From CADCWF01 sp903864575 (GTDB lineage Bacteria > Chloroflexota > Chloroflexia > Thermomicrobiales > UBA6265): 38,957 bases of DNA. Positions 24,550-33,487 of the stretch are shown here, piece by piece (positions within the stretch are counted from its first letter, which is position 1; each line of letters opens with the position of its first letter). A program made the position numbers and the translations under genes. Below the pieces are notes generated by a model. That model was not told the origin of the DNA and ran no database searches. It saw only the letters and a program-made list of their open reading frames with translations. The DNA lies in the NCBI GenBank assembly GCA_040376155.1, contig JBEIRG010000001.1:1-38957 (forward strand), written 5' to 3'.

Positions 24550-25443
24550 TCGCTTCATCCTGCTGTACCCGAGGAAGAAGGCCGCATCGTCGAGCAGGGC
24601 GTCCACCTCATCCTTGCGGTAGAACGCCCAGGCCGCGCCTTCGGAGGCAAGCAGCCGGTCGCCGAGCCGAATCATCTCCTTCGGCTCGTAGACCGGGTTC
24701 ATGTCGCGATTCTCCAGCCGCACATTCAGCGCCGCCGCCGCGGGAACGATCTTCGCGAGCGCCGCGCCGCCGCTCTCCACGATCTCCTCGTACCGGATCA
24801 CCTCCTCGGGCATGAGGAAGGTGCCGACCTCAGCGAAGACCCGGTGAACAAGCGCCACCTGCCGGTCCAGCACGTCGGGAATGGCCTTCAGGTCCCGGCC
24901 GATTTCGGGAACCATCTTGTCGATCCCCGAACACCGTCCCTGCGTGCGAACCCCGTGATCGGTCTGCATCCACGAGACGAGCATCGCCAGCGGGTTGCGC
25001 ACGATGCCGAATGCGGGAATCTCCGGCGGCATGTCTCCGAGCGCGAAGACCCCCTGCACGGCATGCTTGATGATCAGGGTAAACCCCGCCTGTTGCGCCG
25101 GCACCGGGAACTTCCCCGACTTCACCGCAATCTTCCGCATTCCGTCGGGACCCGGCTCCGGGAGATAGTTGTCGTCCGGGATGCGGCCATCGATCGTGCG
25201 GCCGAGCGCCTCCCCCGTCTCCAGGATCGATGCGCGCTGGGTGGTGAACAACTCCTGCAGTCCTGCCGCCACACGGGCAGCCGAGCTGTCTTTTCAGGTA
25301 AGTCCGGGAACCTGCGGCTCGTTCAACGCCACCGTCGCGTCGAGCGAGGCGAGGAGCCGGCAGGCAAGCGTGGCGCCGGACCGCGGCGGCCCCACCAGCA
25401 GGATGTCGCGCCCGGTGGCGCCGTTGCCGTTGCTTTCGCCCAT
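24550..25443 (-). pseudogene. Sulfotransferase-like gene, disrupted
   Basis: Starting at ATG 25443 the frame reads MGESNGNGATGRD then ILLVGPPRSGATLACRLLA, the 5'-phosphosulfate loop of PAPS-dependent sulfotransferases. TGA occurs at codon 50 (25296-25294). The same frame goes on for about 240 protein-like residues including FGIVRNPLAMLVSWM, the 3'-phosphate site, and ends protein-like sequence near FFLGYSRMK (24553). No stop follows there; the frame runs antisense through the whole nitrilase gene to 23374, so the natural end is lost as well, perhaps by a one-base shift (a TGA is one frame away). Likely a dead gene. A restart at GTG 25272 would lack the PAPS loop. Confidence 0.7.
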
Positions 25444-25506
25444 GCCAGCCCCTGTTCCCTCACCACGGCGCCGCGGCGCCGGATGGCGACCGATCGACCC
25501 GTCCGG

Positions 25507-25941
25507 CTAGCGGAAAAGACCGTTCTTGCCGACCACCGCGCTCGTCATCGCCTTGATGCGTGCAGCTCGCCCGGCGGCGCTCACCACCGGTCGCACCGCC
25601 TCCTCGCTCATGAACTCCACCGTACCGCGGGCGCGGCGAACAGTCTCGGTCGTTTCATCCAGCAGCGGAATGATCCGGTCCTTCGTCTGGACGGCGAGGA
25701 ACGCGAGCGCGGCGGAAACCCCTGCCAGCAGCAAAACGGTCAACGCGCCAAGCAGCACGATGAAGATGATCGCAATGTCGCGCAGCCGCTCCAGCGGCGC
25801 CTGATCCGCCCCGCCCAGCCGGTAGAGCCCGTAGCAAATACCGACGATGATCGCCAGCACCACCAGCACGCCGAGCGCGATCATCCCCTTCGTCTTGCCA
25901 TCCAGCCCGGATGAGGAGGGGTCCTCGTCATACAGTTCCAT
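25507..25941 (-). CDS. Small membrane protein of unknown function
   Basis: A 144-residue protein with two membrane segments (GMIALGVLVVLAIIVGICYG and IAIIFIVLLGALTVLLLAGV), then a cytoplasmic amphipathic helical region with charged residues (RIIPLLDETTETVRRARGTV) resembling DUF948-type helices. GAGG lies about ten bases before the ATG. It follows mnmA by 122 bp on the same strand. No function inferred. Confidence 0.7.
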   Translation of the reverse strand: MELYDEDPSSSGLDGKTKGMIALGVLVVLAIIVGICYGLYRLGGADQAPLERLRDIAIIFIVLLGALTVLLLAGVSAALAFLAVQTKDRIIPLLDETTETVRRARGTVEFMSEEAVRPVVSAAGRAARIKAMTSAVVGKNGLFR

Positions 25942-26063
25942 CAGCGCCTATCCTCAACCGCCGTCTCCGGCGCAGCCGGTCACGGACTCACGTTCGTCTG
26001 TTCGGGTGAAGTATGCCGCGTTGCGGCTGATTCGGGCAGTCGATCCCGGTCGGCGCCCCGAAA

Positions 26064-27245
26064 TCAGGGGATCGCCGTCTCCACGTGGGAGATCGTGCCG
26101 CCGCCCAGCACCTCGTCGCCGCGATAGAACACCACCGCCTGCCCCGGCGAGGCGATCGGCCCCGGCCCGTCGAACGACACGGCCGCGGTCCCACTTCCGG
26201 CGGGTCCGGGCAGCACCGCCGCTCCCGCCAGTTGGCCCCGGTAGCGCACCATGATCTCGCAGGTGAACCCCTGTTCGGGCCACACGCCGCCCGTGAAGGC
26301 AACCTCCCCGGCGGCCAGCGAGACCGCCGCAGCCTGCTCCCGGGCGCCGACGACCACCCGGTTTGCCACCGGCTCCAGCCGCAGGACGTAAAGCGGTTCC
26401 TTCGCGGCGATGCCCAGCCCCCGCCGCTGCCCGACGGTATGGTGCACGAACCCCTTGTGCGCCCCGATCACCGTCCCATCGGCGGTGACAACCTCGCCCG
26501 GCCTGACGGCATCCGGCCGGCGCGCCGCGACGAAATCGGCGTAGGAGCGATTGCCGACGAAGCAGATCTCCTGCGATTCCGGCTTGTCCGCCACCGGCAG
26601 ATCGAACGCCCTGGCGAGCGCGCGCGTCTCCGTCTTGCGAAGGCCGCCAAGCGGAAACCGCAGGTAGCTCAACTGCTCCTGCGTCAGCGTGTGCAGCACA
26701 TAGCTCTGGTCCTTCAGCGGATCGATTGCGCGCAGCAGGCGGTGAGGCTGGCCGCTCGCCGGGTCGCCGTGTGCGATCCTCGCGTAGTGGCCAGTCGCGA
26801 GGCAGTCCGCGCCGAGCGCTTTCGCCCGCTCCACCAGATGCCGGAACTTCACGCCCCGGTTGCATTCGAGACAGGGGTTCGGCGTGCGCCCGTTCGCATA
26901 CTCGTCCACAAACTTGCCGATCACCGCCTCTCCGAACTCGACCTCCATGTTCAGCGCGTAAAAAGGAACCCCGATCCGGGCGCAGGTCCGGCGGGCATCG
27001 TCCATCGCCGGAATACCGCAACAGGGGTTGGCGCGGTGATCCTCGTCCTCCGGCGAAAAGAGCCGCAGATTGATTCCCACGACGCGGTAGCCGCGCTCGC
27101 GCATCAGCAGCGCCGTAACCGCGCTGTCCACGCCGCCGCTCATGGCGACGACGCAGGTCTTGCCCGCACCATCTCGCGGGCCGATTCGGCCATCGGCGAG
27201 CAGGGCGGCGATGTCGATGGCAGCGGAATCAGCGGACGTCTGCAT
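26064..27245 (-). CDS. mnmA: tRNA-specific 2-thiouridylase MnmA
   Basis: A 393-residue enzyme that puts sulfur on U34 of tRNAs for Lys, Glu and Gln, using ATP and a persulfide. The PP-loop SGGVDS is at 36-41, catalytic C125 in NPCLECN and persulfide C228 in QEICFVG. The GHYAR, LKDQSYVLHTL and VGQRRGLG blocks are also present. No clear ribosome site precedes ATG 27245; the frame stays open to 27380 but that part is not conserved. Cytoplasmic housekeeping gene, full length. Confidence 0.97.
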   Translation of the reverse strand: MQTSADSAAIDIAALLADGRIGPRDGAGKTCVVAMSGGVDSAVTALLMRERGYRVVGINLRLFSPEDEDHRANPCCGIPAMDDARRTCARIGVPFYALNMEVEFGEAVIGKFVDEYANGRTPNPCLECNRGVKFRHLVERAKALGADCLATGHYARIAHGDPASGQPHRLLRAIDPLKDQSYVLHTLTQEQLSYLRFPLGGLRKTETRALARAFDLPVADKPESQEICFVGNRSYADFVAARRPDAVRPGEVVTADGTVIGAHKGFVHHTVGQRRGLGIAAKEPLYVLRLEPVANRVVVGAREQAAAVSLAAGEVAFTGGVWPEQGFTCEIMVRYRGQLAGAAVLPGPAGSGTAAVSFDGPGPIASPGQAVVFYRGDEVLGGGTISHVETAIP

Positions 27246-27334
27246 TGGCACGATCGCTCGGTGGGGTGGTGGCGTAGCGGATGGGATTTCCCGGCAAAGG
27301 ATGGCACGCGCACGCCATTCACTGCCAGCAATAG

Positions 27335-27370
27335 CCCCGCCCGCCCTGCCGATCGGCGGGGCGGGCGGGG
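27335..27370 (-). terminator. Very stable hairpin between the repeat-protein gene and mnmA
   Basis: Two 17-base arms (27335-27351 and 27354-27370), almost fully G-C with one G-T pair, just past the stop of the large minus-strand gene and 90 bases before the mnmA start. No U-run; probably a strong pause or end signal. Confidence 0.6.
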
Positions 27371-27389
27371 ATTCATGCATCGAACGGGA

Positions 27390-30182
27390 CTAGTTGTCCG
27401 GGGCGTTCTTCGGGCGACTGAACCCGCCCGCAGCCGCCGCTTGCGTGGTGCGGTAGCAGACCTCCGGAATCGTCGCCGAGTAGGACGGCCAACCCGGGGC
27501 GTGGTACAGCATGGAGTCCATGTTTCCCTTGACCGGGTAGCTTTCGGGGCAGGTATCTCCCTGCGGGAGCTTCGTGCCCTTCGGCGCCTTGCGGCCCGAA
27601 CGGGTCTCCTTGCCCTCGTCGTCGGCATCGTCGCCAGCGCCGCCGCCGCTGCCGCTGCTGCCGCTCCCCTGGGCTTTCACGCCCTGCCGGGCATCGCTGC
27701 CGCCGCCGCTGCCGCCCTTGGCGTCCTTGCCGCCGCCGTCGCCGCGACCGCCCTTGGCATCACTGCCGCCGCCGCCCCGCGAGGCGCCGTCACGCTGGCT
27801 CGGCGGGAGCTGGTACCCCGCGGCCTCGGCGTCAGCCTCGGAGGCGAAGCAGACCTCCGGGTCGGTGTTCGCGTAGAACTGCGTGCCGGGCCGGTGGTAC
27901 AGCATCGAGCTCAGGTTGCCCTTGATCGGCATGCTGCTCGGGCAGGTTCCATCCGACGCCCAGTGCGCGCCCTTCGGAAGAGCCCGGCCCTGTCCGTCGT
28001 GGCTCGCGGTGGCAGAGGATGCTCCACCTGCGTAGCCCTTGCCGCCGCTCTTGCCACCGTGGCCCTCGCCGTGGCCGTCGCCGCCGCCGGCCTTGACTCC
28101 CTGCCGGGCGTCTCCGCTGCTGCCGCTGCCGCTGCCGCTGCCGCCGCTACCGGACCCAGATCCGCTCTTGCCGGAACCCTGCTTCGGCTCGCCTGCGGCG
28201 CGGCCCTTCGACTTGTAGCTGCCCGCGCCGGGGTATCCCTCGGCATTCTTCGGCCAGTCGTAGCCCGCATCCTCGGCAGTGATGATGTCCGGGAAGCACA
28301 CCTCCGCGATGGTCGCCTGGAAGGACGGCCAGCCCGGCGCATGGTAGAGGTTGGAGTCGAGATTGCCCTTCAACGGGTAATCGGCGGGGCACTCGCCACC
28401 AGTCGCCCAGACGGCGCCCCCGGGCAGCGTCATCACGACCTCGGCCTCAGCCGCCGCCGCGATGCCCATGCCTGCGGGCATCGGATCGCTGGAGTGCCAC
28501 GCGGATGCGAGCGCCTGCGCGATCAGCGGCGCCTGATCCGGTCCAGCATTCTGGGCGTTGCGCGGGCGTCGGAAACCAGCCGCCTCGGCCGCGTCCGCCG
28601 TGCGGAAGCAGACCTCGGGGACGGTCGGCAGCCACGTGCCCATCCACGACTCGTGATAGATCATCGAGTTGCGGTTGCCCTTGATCGGGTAATCCCGCGG
28701 ACAGGTTCCCCCGCGCGGGTTGGCGACGCCGGACTGGTCGTCCACCGCGCCCTCGTCCCACGTCCAGGCAGTGATGCCGCCACCACGCTCGAACGCGCCT
28801 GCGTAGGAGGATGCGATGTACATGCGGGCGTCTTCCGGGCGCGGGGCGGTGTCACCCGGCTCGCGCGGCGGATTCGCCTTCTCCATCACCTCCCAGAGGG
28901 TATCGGATCCGGCCAGGCTCGCGCGCTCGCCCGGCTCGCGCCGTCCCAGGTTCACCACCCGGTCGTCGGACGCGCCGTACAAGGTCGCCTCGGCATTGCT
29001 GGTGAACTTCCCGGCCAGCCGCGGCGGAGCGGGCATCGTCTGCTCGAAGCTCGCCTTCAGTTCGACATCGCCGCCATCGGAGACCTCGAACTCTCGACCA
29101 CCGACGATTTCCTCGGCCGCGATGTGTCCGGCCGCCGCAATCGCCGCCCCATCGATGAGCTCGCCGCCAAGCGCGCCGCCCTCATGAATGAAGGCTTCGC
29201 CGCCGTCGCCAAAGGCGTCGGCGTGAGGATGAGGAATGCCATCCCGGCCGCCAGCGGGGAACGGGATCGGATCGAGGCTGCCGTCCGCACCCACAGCGAA
29301 CTCGCGGCCACCGACAATCTCCTCACCCACGGTCCGCGCGCCGGAGGCCGCAGCAGCAGCGCCCCGGCCAATCTCGCCCTCGATCTCCTCCATGCCGGGA
29401 AGGTCCGGGGTGCCATCGGCATCGAAGTCCGTCAACGCGCCAGCGTTCCCGGCGATGCCCTCGATGAACTCGCCGATTTTCTCGCCGATGCTCTCGTGGT
29501 GGGGCGCATCCGCGCCAAGCGCCGCGCCGACCCCGCCAAGTGCTGCCGCGGCATCCACGCCGAGACCACCTGCATCGAGCCCACCCGGCAGGTCGAGACC
29601 GCCGACCGCGCCCGGAACGGCATCGATTGCCCCGGCGAGGTCGAGATTCAGGTCAGCGCTGGGCATGTCCAGTCCGGCCACTGCGCCAGCCGCGCCATTC
29701 GCTGCGTCCTGCGCATGATGTCGGGCGTGGTGTCCGGCATCCTCGACCCGGTCCTTTGCCCGGCCAAGCGCCGCGTCGGCCTCGCCGGCAAGGTTGCCCG
29801 CCGCGCCTGACACATCGTCAGCTGCGCCGCGCAGACCTCCGGCAAGATCGTCCGCACCCTCCCGAACGGCGTCACCAGCACGGTCCAGACCCGCGCCGGC
29901 CGCCGCAGCCGCCGCGCCAAGCCCGGCCGCTGCCACCCCGGCCCCGGCGCGCAAATCGCCACCGAGGTTATCCGCGCCCCGGCGCGCCGCCTCCCCGGCG
30001 CGGTCCAGCCCGGCGCCCGCGTCGGCGCCTGCCGCGCGGATGCCCTGCGCCGCATCGGCCGCGACAGAATGCGTGCTCGCCTTTGCCTTCTTTCCAAAGA
30101 TCAGGTGCAGCAACCACCAGATCACGAACGCGATGATCGCCAGAATGATGAACTTGATCCAGGCTGAGTTCTCGCCTTGCAT
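27390..30182 (-). CDS. Large membrane-anchored protein with four C-H-C ('sunset'-like) repeats
   Basis: A 930-residue protein. AGGAGG precedes the ATG at 30182. One membrane helix at residues 9-29 is followed by a long Ala/Gly-rich helical region (40-180). An acidic linker contains EEIVGGREF twice (near 285 and 357). Four copies of a 50-residue unit follow, at about 491-540, 595-648, 742-794 and 874-929. The pattern is CP..YP(I/L/V)KGN..S.(I/L)YH...(x9)T..EVC(F/Y)...A..AGF..P. They are separated by Gly/Ser-rich linkers. The unit resembles the C-terminal Ada-like metal-binding/'sunset' motif (IKGN...YH.PG..YY..T.PE..F). Each copy keeps two Cys and one His, so metal binding or wall attachment is possible. 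The function is unknown. A 1241-codon antisense open frame overlaps it and is a composition artefact. Confidence 0.85.
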   Translation of the reverse strand: MQGENSAWIKFIILAIIAFVIWWLLHLIFGKKAKASTHSVAADAAQGIRAAGADAGAGLDRAGEAARRGADNLGGDLRAGAGVAAAGLGAAAAAAGAGLDRAGDAVREGADDLAGGLRGAADDVSGAAGNLAGEADAALGRAKDRVEDAGHHARHHAQDAANGAAGAVAGLDMPSADLNLDLAGAIDAVPGAVGGLDLPGGLDAGGLGVDAAAALGGVGAALGADAPHHESIGEKIGEFIEGIAGNAGALTDFDADGTPDLPGMEEIEGEIGRGAAAAASGARTVGEEIVGGREFAVGADGSLDPIPFPAGGRDGIPHPHADAFGDGGEAFIHEGGALGGELIDGAAIAAAGHIAAEEIVGGREFEVSDGGDVELKASFEQTMPAPPRLAGKFTSNAEATLYGASDDRVVNLGRREPGERASLAGSDTLWEVMEKANPPREPGDTAPRPEDARMYIASSYAGAFERGGGITAWTWDEGAVDDQSGVANPRGGTCPRDYPIKGNRNSMIYHESWMGTWLPTVPEVCFRTADAAEAAGFRRPRNAQNAGPDQAPLIAQALASAWHSSDPMPAGMGIAAAAEAEVVMTLPGGAVWATGGECPADYPLKGNLDSNLYHAPGWPSFQATIAEVCFPDIITAEDAGYDWPKNAEGYPGAGSYKSKGRAAGEPKQGSGKSGSGSGSGGSGSGSGSSGDARQGVKAGGGDGHGEGHGGKSGGKGYAGGASSATASHDGQGRALPKGAHWASDGTCPSSMPIKGNLSSMLYHRPGTQFYANTDPEVCFASEADAEAAGYQLPPSQRDGASRGGGGSDAKGGRGDGGGKDAKGGSGGGSDARQGVKAQGSGSSGSGGGAGDDADDEGKETRSGRKAPKGTKLPQGDTCPESYPVKGNMDSMLYHAPGWPSYSATIPEVCYRTTQAAAAGGFSRPKNAPDN

Positions 30183-30332
30183 GGTGCGGGGCCCTCCTGT
30201 TTCGCCACCGTACGGGTAGTGGCGCGCTCGCATGATTGCCTGCCATCACGATTTTCGCAGCATGTTTACCTCATGGCCTCCCTTGGCCATGGCTGCGCCG
30301 GACGTTTCTCCGGTGCATGGTATCCTTTTTTG

Positions 30333-31451
30333 ATGCAACGCACATCCCCCGATCCGCCGCAAATCCCGTTTTCGCGACGGTCCAGCCGACCGCTCGGCTT
30401 CTACGATCTGACCCTCGATCAGCTCACGGAACGCATGACGGCATGGGGCTTTCCCGCGTTCCGCGCCCGCCAGGTCTGGGGATGGGCCTATCGCAATCTG
30501 GCGCTCGGCTACGACGAGATGACCAACCTGCCCGCAGCCCTGCGCGAGAACCTCGCCGCCGAACTCCCGCTCTCCACCCTCGCTACCGTCCGCGAACTCA
30601 CGGCGGACAACGGCGAGACAATCAAGACCCTCTACCGCACCGGCGATGGCGAGCTGGTCGAAACCGTGCTGATGCTCTACCCCGGCCGCGCGACCGTGTG
30701 CGTCTCCTGTCAGGTGGGCTGCGCGGTCGGCTGCGCCTTCTGCGCCACCGGGCTCGGCGGACTTACGCGCAATCTCACCTCCGGTGAAATCGTCGCGCAG
30801 GCGGTCGGCGCAGCCCGCCGGGCCCGCGATCGCGGCCGCGCCCTGACCAACCTGGTGATGATGGGCATGGGCGAACCTCTCCAGAACTACGCGGAAACGA
30901 TGGAGTTCATCGCCACCCTGAACGATCCGGACGGGATGAACTTCGGCGCGCGCCGGATCACCATCTCCACCTCCGGCATTGTCCCGAAGATCGACGCCCT
31001 CGCGGACGAGCCGTGGCAGGTCAACCTCGCCGTCTCCCTCCATGCCCCGGGCGACGAACTTCGCAGCAGCCTCGTTCCGATCAATCGGCGCTACCCGGTG
31101 GCGGAACTCATGGCGGCCTGCCAGCGGTACATCGACCGCACCGGCCGGCGTGTCTCGTTCGAGTATGCCCTGATGCGCGGCATCAACGACTCCGACGACA
31201 CCGCCCGCGCCCTCGCCGATCTGTTGCGCGGGATGCTCTGCCACGTGAACATCATCCCGCTCAACCCGGTCGATGTGCTCCCCTACGAGCGCCCCGATCC
31301 GGCTGGCATCGAGCGCTTCGCCGACACCCTCCGCGCCGCTGGCATCCCCGCCACCGTCCGCTACAGCCGCGGCCTCGACATCGATGCCGCCTGCGGCCAA
31401 CTCCGCGCCAAGGCGTCGGAACTCGCCAGCGAAACCGCCGCCCCCGCCTGA
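30333..31451 (+). CDS. rlmN: Dual-specificity 23S rRNA/tRNA adenosine C2-methyltransferase RlmN
   Basis: A 372-residue radical-SAM enzyme that methylates C2 of A2503 in 23S rRNA and A37 in some tRNAs. The iron-sulfur site is C130-x3-C134-x2-C137 (GCAVGCAFC). Mechanistic cysteines C123 (RATVCVSCQVGC) and C354 (DIDAACGQLR) match the E. coli C118/C355 pair. Other blocks: GGLTRNLT, VMMGMGEPL, STSGIVP and SLHAPGDELR. The upstream frame is open to 30177, but conservation starts around residue 20 from ATG 30333. Full length and intact. Confidence 0.97.
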   Translation: MQRTSPDPPQIPFSRRSSRPLGFYDLTLDQLTERMTAWGFPAFRARQVWGWAYRNLALGYDEMTNLPAALRENLAAELPLSTLATVRELTADNGETIKTLYRTGDGELVETVLMLYPGRATVCVSCQVGCAVGCAFCATGLGGLTRNLTSGEIVAQAVGAARRARDRGRALTNLVMMGMGEPLQNYAETMEFIATLNDPDGMNFGARRITISTSGIVPKIDALADEPWQVNLAVSLHAPGDELRSSLVPINRRYPVAELMAACQRYIDRTGRRVSFEYALMRGINDSDDTARALADLLRGMLCHVNIIPLNPVDVLPYERPDPAGIERFADTLRAAGIPATVRYSRGLDIDAACGQLRAKASELASETAAPA

Positions 31452-31552
31452 CCGATGCCGCCACCCGCACCACCCAGTCGCGCGATGTAGCGCGACCTTG
31501 CGACAATGCGGCGGCGTGGGGGAGAGCCGCTCGATTCGCCAGGACGACATGA

Positions 31553-32312
31553 ATGGCACGGTACCAGGGCCGGGAGGCGATCTACGACATCGCCCGGCAA
31601 TTCCGCGAGCGTTGCCTGTTCGGGGAAGCATCACTGCTGTGACCGGATGACCACGCGTGGGCTGATGAGAACATTCAGTTGCTTCTTGCAGCGATGGCCA
31701 CTGATCCCATCGGAGAATCCACCCTCCGATTCGGCCAACGACTCAACGTGCAACTCGCACCTCGGGACGATGACATTTGCCAGATTGCTGCGGATCTGAA
31801 TGCGTTTTCAGCTTGTTCCCGAGTGACCTGAAGGCATCATTCGTTCGCGGTGTGATTGAGCCCCGGCTCGGCCGAGCCGAGGATGCTCCGGCATGGGCCG
31901 ACCCCGTCGCCGCCTCCGAATCTGGCCGGTGCAGGATGGCGAAGCGCCGGTGTACCAGAACTGGCTTGCAAGCAGGAATCTGCCCGCCGCCACCCAGCAG
32001 CAGCTGCACCGGCTCTTCGTCAACCTCAACAACGAGATCGGCAAGCGCCTCACCACCGACTTTCAGGTCGGCCACAGCTATTTCATGCGCGACGACATCC
32101 ACACCGAACTCGGCCTGCAGCGCGTCTGGAAGCACGCCGTCACGCCCCTGCTGCGGGAGTATTTTCACTCCACCCGCAATGCCGACACCGTGCTCGCGGA
32201 GTTCACAATCCTCCGGTTGCTCGGCCTGCCCGACGGCGCGGAGCCGGAACGCGCGGACCAATCCGCCTCCTGCCTGCACGAGGAATGCGCCTCTGGCACA
32301 CTCCCGGCATGA
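31553..32312 (+). pseudogene. Decayed McrB-type AAA+ restriction ATPase
   Basis: Protein-like pieces lie in three successive frames. Frame A (31553-31800) reads MARYQGREAIYDIARQF.. and LFGEASLL, then TGA (31640), then PDDHAWADENIQLLLAAM and ICQIAADLNAF. Frame B (about 31800-31890) continues with SLFPSDLKASFVRGVIEPRL. Frame C (31893-32312) gives LFVNLNNEIGKRL, FQVGHSYFM and WKHAVTPLLREYFHS, the end of McrB-family proteins. The central AAA+ core with Walker A and B is missing entirely. This is a remnant of a GTP/ATP-driven restriction subunit, killed by a deletion, at least one frameshift and one nonsense codon. No McrC partner is present. Confidence 0.7.
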
Positions 32313-32884
32313 CCACCCGCCGCACCGCGATCCGCTCCCTACCCGCTCTTGCCGCGTTCATCCGGGCGTCGACCGCGACGCCCGGCGCGACCCCCGCGTC
32401 CGGCACGCCGACGGCGGAAGCACCGCCCGGGCTCGCGCCCGGCGTACCGGTCAGCATGAACATCGCGAACGAAAACGCCACGTCGGACCGTCTCATCCGG
32501 GCAACCTGCCCCATCGCGGTGCGGGTCGAACTGCGGGCGAGCGAGGGATTCGGGCAGCACCGGCACGAGATCATCCTGCCGGACGGGATTGCCGTTCCCG
32601 CCCGGGGTTCGATCGTCCTCGAACCACTGGGCGATCATCTTGCCCTTGTCGGACTGCGCGCGCCGCTCGCGCAAGTTGACACCTTCGCGCTCGATCTCGA
32701 GTTCGAGCGCGCCGGCGCCATCGCAGTGACCGGCAGGGTACGCAGAAAACAGGATGCGGCGGGCGTCGCGCCGATTCCACCCGCGGTGGCGGGCGGCCTC
32801 ACCATCTCCCTCGTCTCGGCGCCCCCCGCTCCGGGCCCGCACCCCACTCCCTCGGCTGCAACGCCCGTGGCGCCTTCCTCCTGA
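32309..32884 (+). CDS. PCuAC-like periplasmic/extracellular domain protein
   Basis: A 191-residue protein with a Tat- or Sec-like leader (MTTRRTAIRSLPALAAFIRA), a low-complexity Thr/Pro/Ala spacer, and a domain at about 50-160 that follows the copper chaperone PCu(A)C pattern (MNIANENATSDRLI..., VPARGSIVLEPLGDHLALVGL, LDLEFERAGAIAVTGRV). The copper-binding Met after the His is replaced (HLA instead of HxM), so copper binding is doubtful. A Pro/Ala/Thr-rich tail follows. The ATG overlaps the remnant's stop by four bases (ATGA), which is probably chance. Confidence 0.75.
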   Translation: MTTRRTAIRSLPALAAFIRASTATPGATPASGTPTAEAPPGLAPGVPVSMNIANENATSDRLIRATCPIAVRVELRASEGFGQHRHEIILPDGIAVPARGSIVLEPLGDHLALVGLRAPLAQVDTFALDLEFERAGAIAVTGRVRRKQDAAGVAPIPPAVAGGLTISLVSAPPAPGPHPTPSAATPVAPSS

Positions 32885-33221
32885 CCCCTTGCCGGGCCCG
32901 GCGGCCACCACCCGTTGCATCGGGACATCGCCGCCGCAGGCGAACCGGGGCAACGCGATCCTGAACGGGGTTCACTCGCCGCCACCTTCGCCGCTCGCAG
33001 CCGAACGGTGTCGACGGGGCGGTGGTCGTGACCGCAATCGCGGTCTCGGGCAACCTCGCCAGGCCGGTGCGCCGCCGGAAGACGGACGGGCCGCGCTCGC
33101 CTGTCGAACCCGTCGCCGGCGCGACGGCTCACCACCAGCATCAGGCTTTCGAGCGCAGCCATGCTCCGTGGCGCTGATCCCGCCGAATCCGTTACCGTAC
33201 CCGGTGAAGGCTAACGGCCTT

Positions 33222-33252
33222 TTGACCATTGGTTTGTTTCATGTTTACTCCG
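33222..33252 (+). promoter_or_regulatory. Upstream copy of a duplicated promoter-like cassette
   Basis: TTGACC at 33222-33227, then GGTTTGTTTCATGTTTACTCCG at 33231-33252 read in two parts (GGTTTGTTTCAT and TTACTCCG). It resembles the copy at 33287-33319. Its -35/-10 spacing is less regular than in the second copy. Confidence 0.4.
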
Positions 33253-33286
33253 TCCGTCTAGAGCGAACCGCGATCCTACTCGATCC

Positions 33287-33316
33287 TTGACAAACTCACG
33301 TCGGTTTGTTCATACT
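33287..33316 (+). promoter_or_regulatory. Sigma70-type promoter
   Basis: TTGACA (33287-33292), 18-base spacer, CATACT (33311-33316), about 170 bases upstream of the PCuAC-like gene at 33488. Confidence 0.6.
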
Positions 33317-33487
33317 CCGCCCGTTGAATTGTTCACGCGCGTTGATGGCATAGCGCTCGATTGATCCACGATCATTGCGACGATTGACCTTTGAATCGTA
33401 AGCAGCGTGTGATCCAGCGCTGTCGGCAAACGCGATGACCGGCCCGGCCCGTACCGCCCGGCCACCCGAGGGAGGTTGTTTCTACGC

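Larger units (their letters stand above)
32885..33487. other. Intergenic region with AT-rich duplicated promoter segment
   Basis: About 600 bp. The first 300 bases are GC-rich with no convincing gene on either strand. From about 33190 to 33420 the sequence is markedly AT-rich and contains two similar promoter-like cassettes (33222-33252 and 33287-33319) reading toward the gene at 33488. Confidence 0.55.

Noticed and set aside
27600..28190. CRISPR-like or satellite repeats in the short periodic sequence
   Set aside because: The periodicity is the codon repetition of Gly/Ser linkers inside a coding region, not spaced repeats.
26085..29810. 1241-codon open frame on the plus strand
   Set aside because: Antisense to mnmA and the large repeat protein; it crosses two genes and has no protein-like pattern.
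12837..31642. Genome-wide reading of TGA as Trp
   Set aside because: Several intact genes (for example the amidase, the SMP-30 protein and pxpBC) end in TGA exactly where their families end, so the three internal TGA codons are better seen as mutations.
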